DNA of 25,028 nucleotides from JBDTSW01 sp039930945. Its GTDB lineage: Bacteria > Actinomycetota > Thermoleophilia > Solirubrobacterales > 70-9. Both the position numbers and the translations under genes were made by a program. This document shows positions 6,226-14,415 of the stretch, one piece after another. Each line of letters begins with the position of its first letter. The stretch's first letter is position 1. A model generated the notes under the pieces. The model ran no database searches and was not told where the DNA came from. It worked only from the letters and a program-made list of their open reading frames with translations. The stretch is taken from the NCBI GenBank assembly GCA_039930945.1, contig JBDTSW010000020.1:1-25028 (forward strand), written 5' to 3'.

Positions 6226-8661
6226 TTAGGGCCCGCGGTCGGCTGCGTCGCGCTCGGCGCCCGGGGACTCCGCGTCGCGGCGCCGGAAGTACTCGTCGCC
6301 CTCGATCCCCAGCCGGGGAAGGTGGCGCTCGATCGGTTTCGGCAGCCACCACGACGCCTTCCCGACCAGCAGCATCAGCGCCGGTAGGACCAGACAGACG
6401 ATCACCGCGTCGACGGCGACCGCGACAGCCAGGCCGACGCCGAATTGCTTCACCGTCGGGTTGCCGTTGATGATGAAGCTGGAGAACACCAGGATCATGA
6501 TCAGCGCCGCGGCGACGATCACGCGCAGCGCCCGGCCGAGCCCGTCGATGATCGCCTGGCGGTGGTCGCCCCCGAGCTCGTACTCCTCGGAGATCCGGGT
6601 GAGCAGGAAGACCGTGTAGTCGGTGGAGAGGCCGAAAAGGATCGCGAACATCATCAGCGGAACGAAGCTGACGATCGGCACGGCGTGGTCGAGGCCGAGC
6701 AACTCGACGCCCCAACCGTCCTGGAAGATCGCGACCAGCACGCCGTAGGCGGCGGCGACGGCGAGCAGGTTCATCGCCGCTGCGAGCGCCGGCACCACCA
6801 TCGTTCGGAACGCCAGCGTCAGCAGCACGAAGCTGAGCCCGACGATGATCAGGATCACCAGCGGCAGCTTCTCCCCGATCTTGTCGGCCAGGTCGATGTT
6901 GGCGGCGGTGGTGCCGCCGACGTAGGCGGTCATCTCGGTGCCGGCCAGTGCCTTTGGGATCACCTGGTCGCGCAGCGTCCTGACCAAATCCCGGGTTCGC
7001 TCTGCCGACGGCGCCGAGTCGGGCACGGCGCTGAAGGCGGCGGCGGTGCCGGCCTTGTTCAGCGAGGCCGGCGAGACGTCGTCAACGTCGTTGGCCTTCG
7101 AGATCTGGTTCTGGAGCTTGACCAAGCGGGGGTCGCTGGCGGGCGACGAGTAGAAGTCCTCCTGCTGGGCCTGCTGCTGCTGTTGTTTTTCGCTGGGTCC
7201 CTGCGCCTGCACCTGCTGGGTGGCTTGCTGTTGTGCCTGGTCGGGCGGAACGCCCTCCGCCTCCAGCTGCTCGGTGGTGCTCTCGATCGCAGCCTGTTGT
7301 TGCTGTTGGGCGCTCTGTTGCTGCGCCTGGAGCTGGCTTTCCTTCTTCGTGTCGGGCTTGGCCGGCGGCTTGACGTCGACCGCCACCAACAGCGGCCCGT
7401 TGGAGCCCACGCCGAAGCCCTTGGTGAGCGCGTCGTAGGACTGCCTGATCGTGGTCGAGGCGGGCATCTGGCCGTTGTCCTGGGCGCCGAGGCTGATGCC
7501 CAACACGGGGATCGCGAGGACGATCAGCACCACGATCCCGCTCAGGGTCGCCACAACCGGGTGACGGCCGACTGCGGACGCCCATCTCGCCCAGCCGCTG
7601 GGGGGACCTTCCTCGGACGCCCCCTCGACGGCGACCCGGCGCACCCGCAGCGCGTCGATCCGTCCCCCGAGCAGGCTCAGTCCGGCCGGGAGCAGGGTGA
7701 GCGCGGCGACGATCACCACAGCGACCGCGATCGCCGCCGAGTAGCCGAGGTCCCTGACCTGCGGGATGCCGCCGAAGTAAAGACAGAGCAGGGAGAGGAT
7801 CACGGTGCCGCCGGCGAAGACGACCGCGCCGCCGGAGGTGGCCACGGCGCGTGCGACCGCCTCACCGGTGGGAAGGCCGTCGGCCAGCAGGCGGCGGTAG
7901 CGGGTGACGATGAACAGCGAGTAGTCGACCCCCACCCCGAGGCCGAGCATGATCGCCAGCGTCGGAGCGATCGAGGGCACCACGATCACCGTGCCGACCA
8001 CCCCGACCACCGCCAGCCCCGAGAAGACGCCGAGCAAGGCGGTGGTGATCGGCATCGACATCGCGGCGACCGTGCCGAGCACCAGCACCAGCACCAACAT
8101 CGCGGCGACGATGCCCACCACCTCGCTGAGGCGGGTGCTGGGCTGCGAGAGCTGGGAGCCGAGATAGCCGCCCGCCGAGACGCTGAGCCCGGCGTCGCTT
8201 GCCGGGCCGGCGGCGTCGAAGATCTCGCTCGCCTCCTCATCGTCGAGGTCCCCGGCGCCCTCGGTCAGATACAGCGAGATGAAGCCGATCGTGTCGTGGT
8301 CGGCGAGCTCGCTCGAGCCCTGATCGGAAAGCGGGCTGATCAGCTTGCGCACGTAGCGGTCTGCCTTCAGCGAGTCGACCGTCTTCTGCACCGCCTTGCG
8401 GTTCGCACCCTCGGTCAGCTTGCCGCTGGGGGCCTCGAGCACGATCGGCACCGAGCCGTTGGCCTGCGCCGGCAGCTTCTGCTCGAGCAGGTCCGTCGCC
8501 CGGGTGGAGTCCGAGCCGGGGATCGTCGTGTCGTCGCTGGTCGGCCGCCCCGTCGCGTTGGCGATCAGGACGATCGCGACGGCGAACACGATCCAGGCGC
8601 CGAAGACCCAGCGGGCGTGCCGGGCCGTGAAGCCGCCCAGGCGGTAAAGCGGCCCGGTCAC
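6226..8661 (-). CDS. MMPL/RND family transporter with Gln-rich extracytoplasmic insertion
   Basis: 811 residues with the duplicated RND plan: one helix, a large outside loop, five helices, then the same again. TM1 is HARWVFGAWIVFAVAIVLIA (near 15-34). The first helix bundle carries GVGVDYSLFIVTRYRR, the second GLSTDYTVFLLTRISEEY, both the Asp-Tyr proton-relay motif of MMPL proteins. Relatives export lipids or hydrophobic compounds across the membrane using the proton gradient. The second outside loop contains a low-complexity Gln-rich stretch at about residues 443-503, unusual for the family. The start is GTG 8661, preceded by a weak purine-rich AAAGAGACGAG. The C-terminus is short and Arg/Glu/Asp-rich. 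The substrate cannot be assigned. Confidence 0.9.
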   Translation of the reverse strand: MTGPLYRLGGFTARHARWVFGAWIVFAVAIVLIANATGRPTSDDTTIPGSDSTRATDLLEQKLPAQANGSVPIVLEAPSGKLTEGANRKAVQKTVDSLKADRYVRKLISPLSDQGSSELADHDTIGFISLYLTEGAGDLDDEEASEIFDAAGPASDAGLSVSAGGYLGSQLSQPSTRLSEVVGIVAAMLVLVLVLGTVAAMSMPITTALLGVFSGLAVVGVVGTVIVVPSIAPTLAIMLGLGVGVDYSLFIVTRYRRLLADGLPTGEAVARAVATSGGAVVFAGGTVILSLLCLYFGGIPQVRDLGYSAAIAVAVVIVAALTLLPAGLSLLGGRIDALRVRRVAVEGASEEGPPSGWARWASAVGRHPVVATLSGIVVLIVLAIPVLGISLGAQDNGQMPASTTIRQSYDALTKGFGVGSNGPLLVAVDVKPPAKPDTKKESQLQAQQQSAQQQQQAAIESTTEQLEAEGVPPDQAQQQATQQVQAQGPSEKQQQQQAQQEDFYSSPASDPRLVKLQNQISKANDVDDVSPASLNKAGTAAAFSAVPDSAPSAERTRDLVRTLRDQVIPKALAGTEMTAYVGGTTAANIDLADKIGEKLPLVILIIVGLSFVLLTLAFRTMVVPALAAAMNLLAVAAAYGVLVAIFQDGWGVELLGLDHAVPIVSFVPLMMFAILFGLSTDYTVFLLTRISEEYELGGDHRQAIIDGLGRALRVIVAAALIMILVFSSFIINGNPTVKQFGVGLAVAVAVDAVIVCLVLPALMLLVGKASWWLPKPIERHLPRLGIEGDEYFRRRDAESPGAERDAADRGP

Positions 8662-8804
8662 CGACTCGTCTCTTTGATCTCAGTTCCGTTCCGCACAGCG
8701 CCCTTGCCCACAACCGCCGCGGGTCCCTTCGCCGACCGCGGGGCGAGGCAGGGCGACGCTACCAGACACCGCACCGCCCGCTCGAGCGCGGCCGATCACG
8801 GGCA

Positions 8805-9926
8805 CTACGCAGACGCGAGCTCGTCGCGCGAGCACGATTCCAACAGCAGCCGGGCCCGAGGAGGCCCCTCGTCGTCGACCTCGACCACTGTCCCCGGCCA
8901 GTAGGGGCTCTGCGCGGCGGGGGCGTCGCCGATCAGCCCCGGCATGTGCGTCCAGCTACCGCTGTTGAGCAGCCGCGCGCCTTGAGGGGTGCTCCAGCCG
9001 TGCTCGCCGTCGAGCGGGCCGCGCCGGTGGGTGTGGCCGAAGATCAGGTGGTCGGCCTCGATCCCCAGCCGTGCCGCGACCTCGCCGATCGCCGCGACCC
9101 CGGCCCGGCTGATCGCCCCGACCGAGAGGTCACGCTTGACCGGGCCCAGCCCGAGGCGGTTGGCGACGCCGACGGCGCCCGGCAGCGCGACCGCGCCCAG
9201 CAGCCAGCCGCGGAGGCGTTGCGCCCGGGTTTCGCCGCCGCTCATCGCCGCCCACAGCCGCGCCGAAGGCCCCGGCCCACGCCGCTCGGCGCCCGCTGCC
9301 TGGGCCAGCGCGAAGAGGAAGGCATAGACGGGCGCCTGCGCGCGCTCGTACTCGTCGGGGTCGGTGGGGCCGATCGGCGCCGCGAGCGGATCGGTCGCCG
9401 CGTCCGGAGCGGGCCCCAGCGCCCGCTCGACCGCCGCCAGGGCGAGGCGCTCGAAGGTCGGGATCGTCAGATGGCGGTCGAGGTAGTGGCCGTGGGTCGC
9501 GTAGGTGTCCGCGCGCACCCAGACGCCCGGGTAAGCGATCTCGGCGCGATCGCCGAAGCCCTCGGCGACCGCTTGCAGCGGCCCGCTCTCGGTGATCGAG
9601 GCGCGTTCCTCCAGGCCCAGCGGCCGGGCGCCCTCGAGGCGCCGGCGGGCAAGCCAGCCCTCGAGCAGATGGTGGTCGTGGTTGCCCGGGACGATCAACA
9701 CCTCGGCCTCCCCGGTCGCCTCGGCGAGCGCGGCGAAGAACGGCGCCGCCAGCACCAAGGCCTCGGCCAGCGGCCGGTCGCGCAGCTCGATCACGTCGCC
9801 GAGCAGGATCACGCGGTCGGCGGCGGCGGCCGCCTCGAGCAGTGGCTGGCGAAAGCGCTCGCGGCGCAGCAGGTCGCCGTCGGCGCCGGCGCCCAGGTGC
9901 AGGTCGGAGACGATCAGGGTCCGCAT
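8805..9926 (-). CDS. Calcineurin-like metallophosphoesterase
   Basis: 373 residues starting at ATG 9926 (MRTLIVSDLHLG). All metallophosphoesterase blocks are present in order: DLHLG (8-12), GDVIELRD (near 45-52), GNHDHH (near 86-91) and the late GHTHRRGP (near 320). A central alpha-helical insertion of about 130 residues separates the third block from the last. UDP-diacylglucosamine hydrolases (LpxH) have similar first blocks, but the size and the gram-positive setting argue against LpxH. The substrate is unknown. The start is clear because everything upstream in the same frame lies opposite the divergent ALDH-GMC gene. A GAGGAT 9 nt upstream of the ATG could be its -10 box. A 143-nt gap without a gene separates it from the MMPL gene downstream. 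Confidence 0.9.
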   Translation of the reverse strand: MRTLIVSDLHLGAGADGDLLRRERFRQPLLEAAAAADRVILLGDVIELRDRPLAEALVLAAPFFAALAEATGEAEVLIVPGNHDHHLLEGWLARRRLEGARPLGLEERASITESGPLQAVAEGFGDRAEIAYPGVWVRADTYATHGHYLDRHLTIPTFERLALAAVERALGPAPDAATDPLAAPIGPTDPDEYERAQAPVYAFLFALAQAAGAERRGPGPSARLWAAMSGGETRAQRLRGWLLGAVALPGAVGVANRLGLGPVKRDLSVGAISRAGVAAIGEVAARLGIEADHLIFGHTHRRGPLDGEHGWSTPQGARLLNSGSWTHMPGLIGDAPAAQSPYWPGTVVEVDDEGPPRARLLLESCSRDELASA

Positions 9927-9956
9927 TTCCGGGGAATCCTCGCAGCCGCCCGCGGA

Positions 9957-9962
9957 TACACT
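9957..9962 (+). promoter_or_regulatory. Candidate -10 box of the ALDH-GMC gene (near-leaderless)
   Basis: TACACT is followed by 9 nt and the GTG start at 9972, within a 45-nt divergent gap shared with the metallophosphoesterase gene. There is no good -35 and no clear Shine-Dalgarno sequence other than GAG next to the start. Confidence 0.35.
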
Positions 9963-9971
9963 CGCGCCGAG

Positions 9972-12900
9972 GTGAGCGGCACGCAGGCAGCAGCGATTCC
10001 GGTCTTCAATCCCGCCACGGGCGAGACGCTGGCGACGGTGCCAGAACTGGGTCCGGAGGCGGTGGCGCAGATGGTCGCCACGGCCCGGGCGGCCCAGCCG
10101 GCCTGGGAGGAGCTTGGCTACGAGGGCCGAGCCGAGATCCTGTTGGCAGCCCGCACCTGGCTGGTGGCCAATGCCGAGCGCGTCGTCGAGACGATCTGCG
10201 GCGAGACCGGCCGCCCCGCCGACGAGACCCAGTTCGCCGAGCTCTCCTACGGGCTCTCGGCGCTGGAGTTTTGGGCGAAGCGGGCCCCGGCGTATCTCGC
10301 CGACGAGGAGATCGAGTCGGCCTCGCCGTTCGTCCGCGGCCGCAGGCTCGTCGTCCGCTACGCCCCGGTCGGCGTCGTCGGCGTGATCGGCCCCTGGAAC
10401 TACCCGCTCAACAACTCCTTCGGCGACTGCATCCCGGCGCTCGCGGCCGGCAACGCCGTCGTCCTCAAGCCCTCCGAGGTGACCCCGCTGACCTCGCTGC
10501 TGATGGCCGAGATGCTGGCCGACTCCGGCATTGCCGACGGGGTCTTCCAGGTCGCCACCGGCCGCGGCGAGGCCGGGGCGGCGCTCGTCGACGAGGTCGA
10601 CTTCGTGATGTTCACGGGCTCGGTCGAGACCGGCAAGAAGGTGATGGCGCAGGCGGCGCAGACGCTGACCCCGGTCAGCCTCGAGCTCGGCGGCAAGGAC
10701 CCGATGATCATCCTCGCCGACGCCGACCTCGAGCGGGCCGCCAACGCCGCGGTCTCCTACGGGATGAACAACTCGGGCCAGGTCTGCATCTCGGTCGAGC
10801 GCGTCTACGTCGAGGACCCGGTCCACGACGAGTTCCTCGATCTGCTCGCGGGCAAGGTCGAGGCGCTTCGCCAGGGCCCGCCCGGCGGGCTCGGCACCGT
10901 CGATGTCGGCGCGATCATCTTCCCGCCGCAGATCGACCTGATCGAGGCGCATGTCGAAGACGCCGTCGCCAGGGGCGCGCGCGTGGTCACCGGCGGCTCG
11001 CGCGGCGAAGGGCCCGGCCGCTTTTTCGAGCCCACCGTCCTCGCCGACGTCGACCACTCGATGCTGTGCATGACCGAGGAGACGTTCGGGCCGACGCTGC
11101 CGGTGATGCGGGTTGCCGACGCCGACGAGGCGGTGGTGTGGGCAAACGACGGCCCCTACGGCCTGCAGGCGTCGGTCTGGACGCGCGACGAGGGTCGAGG
11201 CGAGGAGATCGCGCGCCGGATCGAGGCCGGGGTCGCGATCGTCAACGACGCCCAACTCAACTACGCCGCGCTGGAGCTGCCGATGGGGGGCTGGAAGTCC
11301 TCCGGACTGGGGTCGCGCCACGGGCCCGACGGGATCCGCAAGTACAGCAAGCGCCAATCGCTGATGATCACGCCGGGCGACGCGCCCTCGCGCGAACCCC
11401 ACTACTTCCCCTACAGCGCCGCCGTCAGCCAGGCGATCGGGGAGAGCTTCGCCGCGCTGGCGACGAGCGACCTCTTCGACGACGGCCAGCGCGCGACCCT
11501 GTCGGCGCTCTGCGACACCTTCATCCCCTCGCTCGAGCCGCCGGCGGGCGACGAGGCGCAGCGTGGCTTCTGGCGCCGAGCCGCCTCGCACATCAACGTC
11601 CCCGAGGGGGTCGAGATCGCGCTCCTGCAGGCCGGGCTGGCCGCCGAGCAGCGGGTGGGGCTGCGGTCGCTGCTGGACTCGCTGGCCGACAACGGGATGG
11701 CGCCCTCGACCCCGCCGCAGGCCCGCGAGCAGATCGCCAACGGCTTCTGCGAGCAGAGCGCCGAGGCGCTGGCGGGCATCTCCACCCTGCGGGCGATCGC
11801 CAGCACGATCTTCTACGCGCTTCCGGACCTCGGCACCGGGCGCAACCCGAACTGGGACGCGATCGGCTTCCCCGGGCCCCCGGCTGCGCTGGAGTCCGCG
11901 CCCGAGCGCCCGCTGACGATCCGCCGCCCGGCGAAGCCGGAGGAGACGATCGAGGCCGACGTTTGCGTCGTCGGCTCCGGCGCCGGCGGGGGCGTGATCG
12001 CGGCCGAGCTCGCGGCCGCGGGCAAGTCCGTGGTGGTGCTCGAGGCGGGCGCCTACCACGACGACGCCGACTTCGACGGGCTCGAGCTCTCGGCCTACCA
12101 GCGGATGTACATGAACGGCGGACCGTTCCCGACCGCCGAAGGCCAGGTCTCGATCGTCGCCGGCATCGGCGTCGGCGGAGGCACCGTGGTCAACTGGACC
12201 AACTGCCTGCGCACCCATGATCACGTTCGCGCCGAGTGGGCCGGCGAGCACGGGCTCGCCGACCTCGCCGAGTCCGAGTTCGACGCCCACCTCGACGCCG
12301 TCTTCGAGCGCCTCCAGGTCAACGCCGACTGCAGCGACCTCAACGGCCCGCACCTGCGCCTGCAGGAGGCGTGTGAGGCACTGGGCTATGACTTTCGGCG
12401 GGTCAGCCGCAACACCGACCGCGAGCGCTATGAGCCCGAGAGCGCGGCCTACATGGGCTTCGGCGACGCCTCCGGCTCGAAGCTCTCGACGGCGAAGACC
12501 TACCTGGTCGACGCGCAGCTCAGCGGCGCCGAGATCCTCGCCGGCGCCCGGGCGCAGCGGATCCTCGTGTCCGACGGCCGGGCGGCGGGGGTCGAGGCCG
12601 GGTGGACCGACCCCGAGACCGCTGCCGCCGACGGCGCGGCGACCAAGCTGACGGTGCGGGCCCCGATCGTCGTCGTCGCCTGCGGCGCGATCGAGTCGCC
12701 GGCCCTGCTGCTGCGCTCTCAGATCGGCGGGCCCGCGGTCGGCGACAACCTCCGCCTGCATCCCACAGTCGCGGTCACCGCCTACTACGACCAGCCCCAG
12801 AACTGGATGTGGGGCCCGCCGCAGGCGGCGCTCTCCCACCAGTTCGCCGACACCGGAGAGGGCTACGGGTTCCTGATCGAATCGGCCCAGGCGACGACCG

Positions 12901-13451
12901 GGCTGTTCGGCGGCGCGGTGCCCTGGCGCTCTGGCGCCGACCACAAGCGCCGGATGCGCGAGTGGGAGCACGCGGCGCCGCTGATCGCCCTGGTGCGCGA
13001 GCGCGGCCACGGCCGGGTCGAGATCGACGCCGCGGGCAAGGCCGTCGTCCACTACCCGATCGACGACGAGCTCGACCGGGCTCACCTGCGGATGGGGGTC
13101 GAGCAGCTGACCCGCATCCACGCCGCCGCCGGGGCGCGCGAGATCGTCGGCAGCGGCATGCGCGCTCCCGACTGGGCGCGCGGCGACGACCTCGAGGAGT
13201 TCATCGCTGCGCTCAACGAGCAGCCGATCGTCCCGCGCGAGTACATCACCTTCTCGGCCCATCAGATGGGGACCTGCCGGATGGGGCGCGATCCCGCGGC
13301 CTCGGTGGCGAACCCGTGGGGCGAGCTGCACGACTCTCCGGGCGTGTGGGTCGGCGATGCATCTGCGTTCCCGAGCGCCTCCGGCACGAACCCGATGGCG
13401 ACGATCATGGCCCTGGCGCGGCGCACCGCCCACGCGATCTCGGCAGGCTGA
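9972..13451 (+). CDS. Aldehyde dehydrogenase - GMC (fatty-alcohol-oxidase-type) oxidoreductase fusion
   Basis: One uninterrupted 1159-residue frame. Residues 1 to about 465 form a complete NAD(P)-dependent aldehyde dehydrogenase: GPWNYPL, FTGSVETGKKV, catalytic Glu238 (LELGGKDP), catalytic Cys272 (NSGQVCISVERV) and the C-terminal LPMGGWKSSGLG. A linker of about 35 residues leads to an N-terminal region like that of long-chain fatty alcohol oxidases (ATLSALCDTFIPSLEPP, near 505-520). An FAD-binding GSGAGGG follows (near 668-674) and then the GMC C-terminus with His1097 (HQMGTCRMG) and Asn1140 (GTNPMATI), the expected catalytic pair. The GMC half would oxidise an alcohol to an aldehyde and the ALDH half the aldehyde to an acid, so intermediates could be channelled. 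The GTG start at 9972 precedes the ALDH N-terminus (FNPATGETL). An internal ATG in the ALDH tail near 11353 could in principle start a separate GMC protein, but no Shine-Dalgarno supports it. No signal peptide is seen. Confidence 0.9.
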   Translation: MSGTQAAAIPVFNPATGETLATVPELGPEAVAQMVATARAAQPAWEELGYEGRAEILLAARTWLVANAERVVETICGETGRPADETQFAELSYGLSALEFWAKRAPAYLADEEIESASPFVRGRRLVVRYAPVGVVGVIGPWNYPLNNSFGDCIPALAAGNAVVLKPSEVTPLTSLLMAEMLADSGIADGVFQVATGRGEAGAALVDEVDFVMFTGSVETGKKVMAQAAQTLTPVSLELGGKDPMIILADADLERAANAAVSYGMNNSGQVCISVERVYVEDPVHDEFLDLLAGKVEALRQGPPGGLGTVDVGAIIFPPQIDLIEAHVEDAVARGARVVTGGSRGEGPGRFFEPTVLADVDHSMLCMTEETFGPTLPVMRVADADEAVVWANDGPYGLQASVWTRDEGRGEEIARRIEAGVAIVNDAQLNYAALELPMGGWKSSGLGSRHGPDGIRKYSKRQSLMITPGDAPSREPHYFPYSAAVSQAIGESFAALATSDLFDDGQRATLSALCDTFIPSLEPPAGDEAQRGFWRRAASHINVPEGVEIALLQAGLAAEQRVGLRSLLDSLADNGMAPSTPPQAREQIANGFCEQSAEALAGISTLRAIASTIFYALPDLGTGRNPNWDAIGFPGPPAALESAPERPLTIRRPAKPEETIEADVCVVGSGAGGGVIAAELAAAGKSVVVLEAGAYHDDADFDGLELSAYQRMYMNGGPFPTAEGQVSIVAGIGVGGGTVVNWTNCLRTHDHVRAEWAGEHGLADLAESEFDAHLDAVFERLQVNADCSDLNGPHLRLQEACEALGYDFRRVSRNTDRERYEPESAAYMGFGDASGSKLSTAKTYLVDAQLSGAEILAGARAQRILVSDGRAAGVEAGWTDPETAAADGAATKLTVRAPIVVVACGAIESPALLLRSQIGGPAVGDNLRLHPTVAVTAYYDQPQNWMWGPPQAALSHQFADTGEGYGFLIESAQATTGLFGGAVPWRSGADHKRRMREWEHAAPLIALVRERGHGRVEIDAAGKAVVHYPIDDELDRAHLRMGVEQLTRIHAAAGAREIVGSGMRAPDWARGDDLEEFIAALNEQPIVPREYITFSAHQMGTCRMGRDPAASVANPWGELHDSPGVWVGDASAFPSASGTNPMATIMALARRTAHAISAG

Positions 13452-13455
13452 GCGC

Positions 13456-14415
13456 ATGGGTGCAGCGAAGGACGCGCCACGGGAGCGGCTCGCCCGGGTG
13501 GGGGAGATCGAGCTTGCCTACGAGGAGCTCGGCGACCCCGAGGGCGAGCCGCTGCTGCTGGTGATGGGGCTCGGGGCGCAGCTGATCCACTGGAACCCGC
13601 GCTTCTGCGAGCTGCTCGGAGAGCGTGGCTTCAGGGTCATCCGCTTCGACAACCGCGACGCCGGGCACTCGACCACGATCGACGCCCCCGCGCCGAGCCG
13701 CACGGTGATGATGCTCGGGCTGAAACGGGGGCGCGCGTACTCGCTGGACGACATGACCGACGACGCGATCGGCCTGCTCGACCAGCTCGAGATCGACTCG
13801 GCGCACCTGGTCGGCGCCTCGATGGGCGGGATGATCGCCCAGGTGGCGGGCTACCGCCATCCGCGGCGGGTGCGCTCGCTGGGGTTGATCATGACCGGCA
13901 GCGGCAAGCCGATCGCCTCGCTTCCGCGGATGCGCGCACTGGGGACGATGATGTCGAAGCCGGCGCGCACCCGCCCGGCGTTCATCGAGCTCGTGACCAA
14001 GACCTTCGGGGTGATCGGCTCGCCGGACTATCCGATGGATCCCGACCGCGAGGCCGAGTTCCGCGACCTCCTCGGGGAGAGCTGGGACCGCGGCCACCAC
14101 TCGGCCGGGGTGGCCAGGCAGCTGCACGCGATAATTTCCTCCGGCGATCGCACGCGAAGGCTGGCCGCGGTGCGCGCCCCCACGGTGGTCATCCATGGCG
14201 CCCAGGACCCGCTGGTGCGCCCGGTCGCCGGCCGAATTCTGGCGCGGGCGATCCCCGGTGCTCGGCTGCGGGTGATTCCCGGGATGGGCCACGATCTGCC
14301 GCCGGCGCTGTTCCAGGAGGTGGCCGACGTGGTCGCCGCCAACGCGGCTCGCCCGGCGCCGGCCTCCGAGGGCGAGCCCGCGCCCGAGTCGCGGGCATCG
14401 GCCGCTCGCGCTTAG
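13456..14415 (+). CDS. Alpha/beta hydrolase (LipG-like esterase)
   Basis: 319 residues. The fold's landmarks are all visible: LLLVMGLGAQ (oxyanion region, near 33-42), nucleophile elbow GASMGG with Ser122, acid Asp251 (GAQDPLVRP) and His279 (GMGHDLPP). The RFDNRDAGHS segment (63-72) matches the LipG/carboxylesterase branch found in mycobacteria. The ATG lies 4 nt after the ALDH-GMC stop, so the two are almost surely cotranscribed. A simple reading is ester hydrolysis supplying an alcohol to the fusion enzyme. The C-terminal 40 residues are Ala/Pro/Glu-rich and probably disordered. The stop TAG (14413-14415) touches the convergent gene's stop with no gap. Confidence 0.9.
   Translation: MGAAKDAPRERLARVGEIELAYEELGDPEGEPLLLVMGLGAQLIHWNPRFCELLGERGFRVIRFDNRDAGHSTTIDAPAPSRTVMMLGLKRGRAYSLDDMTDDAIGLLDQLEIDSAHLVGASMGGMIAQVAGYRHPRRVRSLGLIMTGSGKPIASLPRMRALGTMMSKPARTRPAFIELVTKTFGVIGSPDYPMDPDREAEFRDLLGESWDRGHHSAGVARQLHAIISSGDRTRRLAAVRAPTVVIHGAQDPLVRPVAGRILARAIPGARLRVIPGMGHDLPPALFQEVADVVAANAARPAPASEGEPAPESRASAARA

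Noticed and set aside
8946..9971. In-frame plus-strand extension upstream of the ALDH start
   Set aside because: It lies opposite the metallophosphoesterase and shows no similarity to an ALDH N-terminus; GTG 9972 fits the family start and a -10 box.
11353..13451. Separate GMC gene starting at the ATG in the ALDH tail
   Set aside because: The ATG is inside the conserved ALDH C-terminus, has no ribosome-binding site, and the frame is continuous, so a fusion is simpler.
9927..13457. Very long minus-strand frame upstream of the metallophosphoesterase, opposite the ALDH-GMC gene
   Set aside because: It has no recognisable domain and consists of Arg/Gly/Ala/Asp-rich low-complexity sequence; it is the antisense shadow of a GC-rich gene. 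The real protein starts at ATG 9926.
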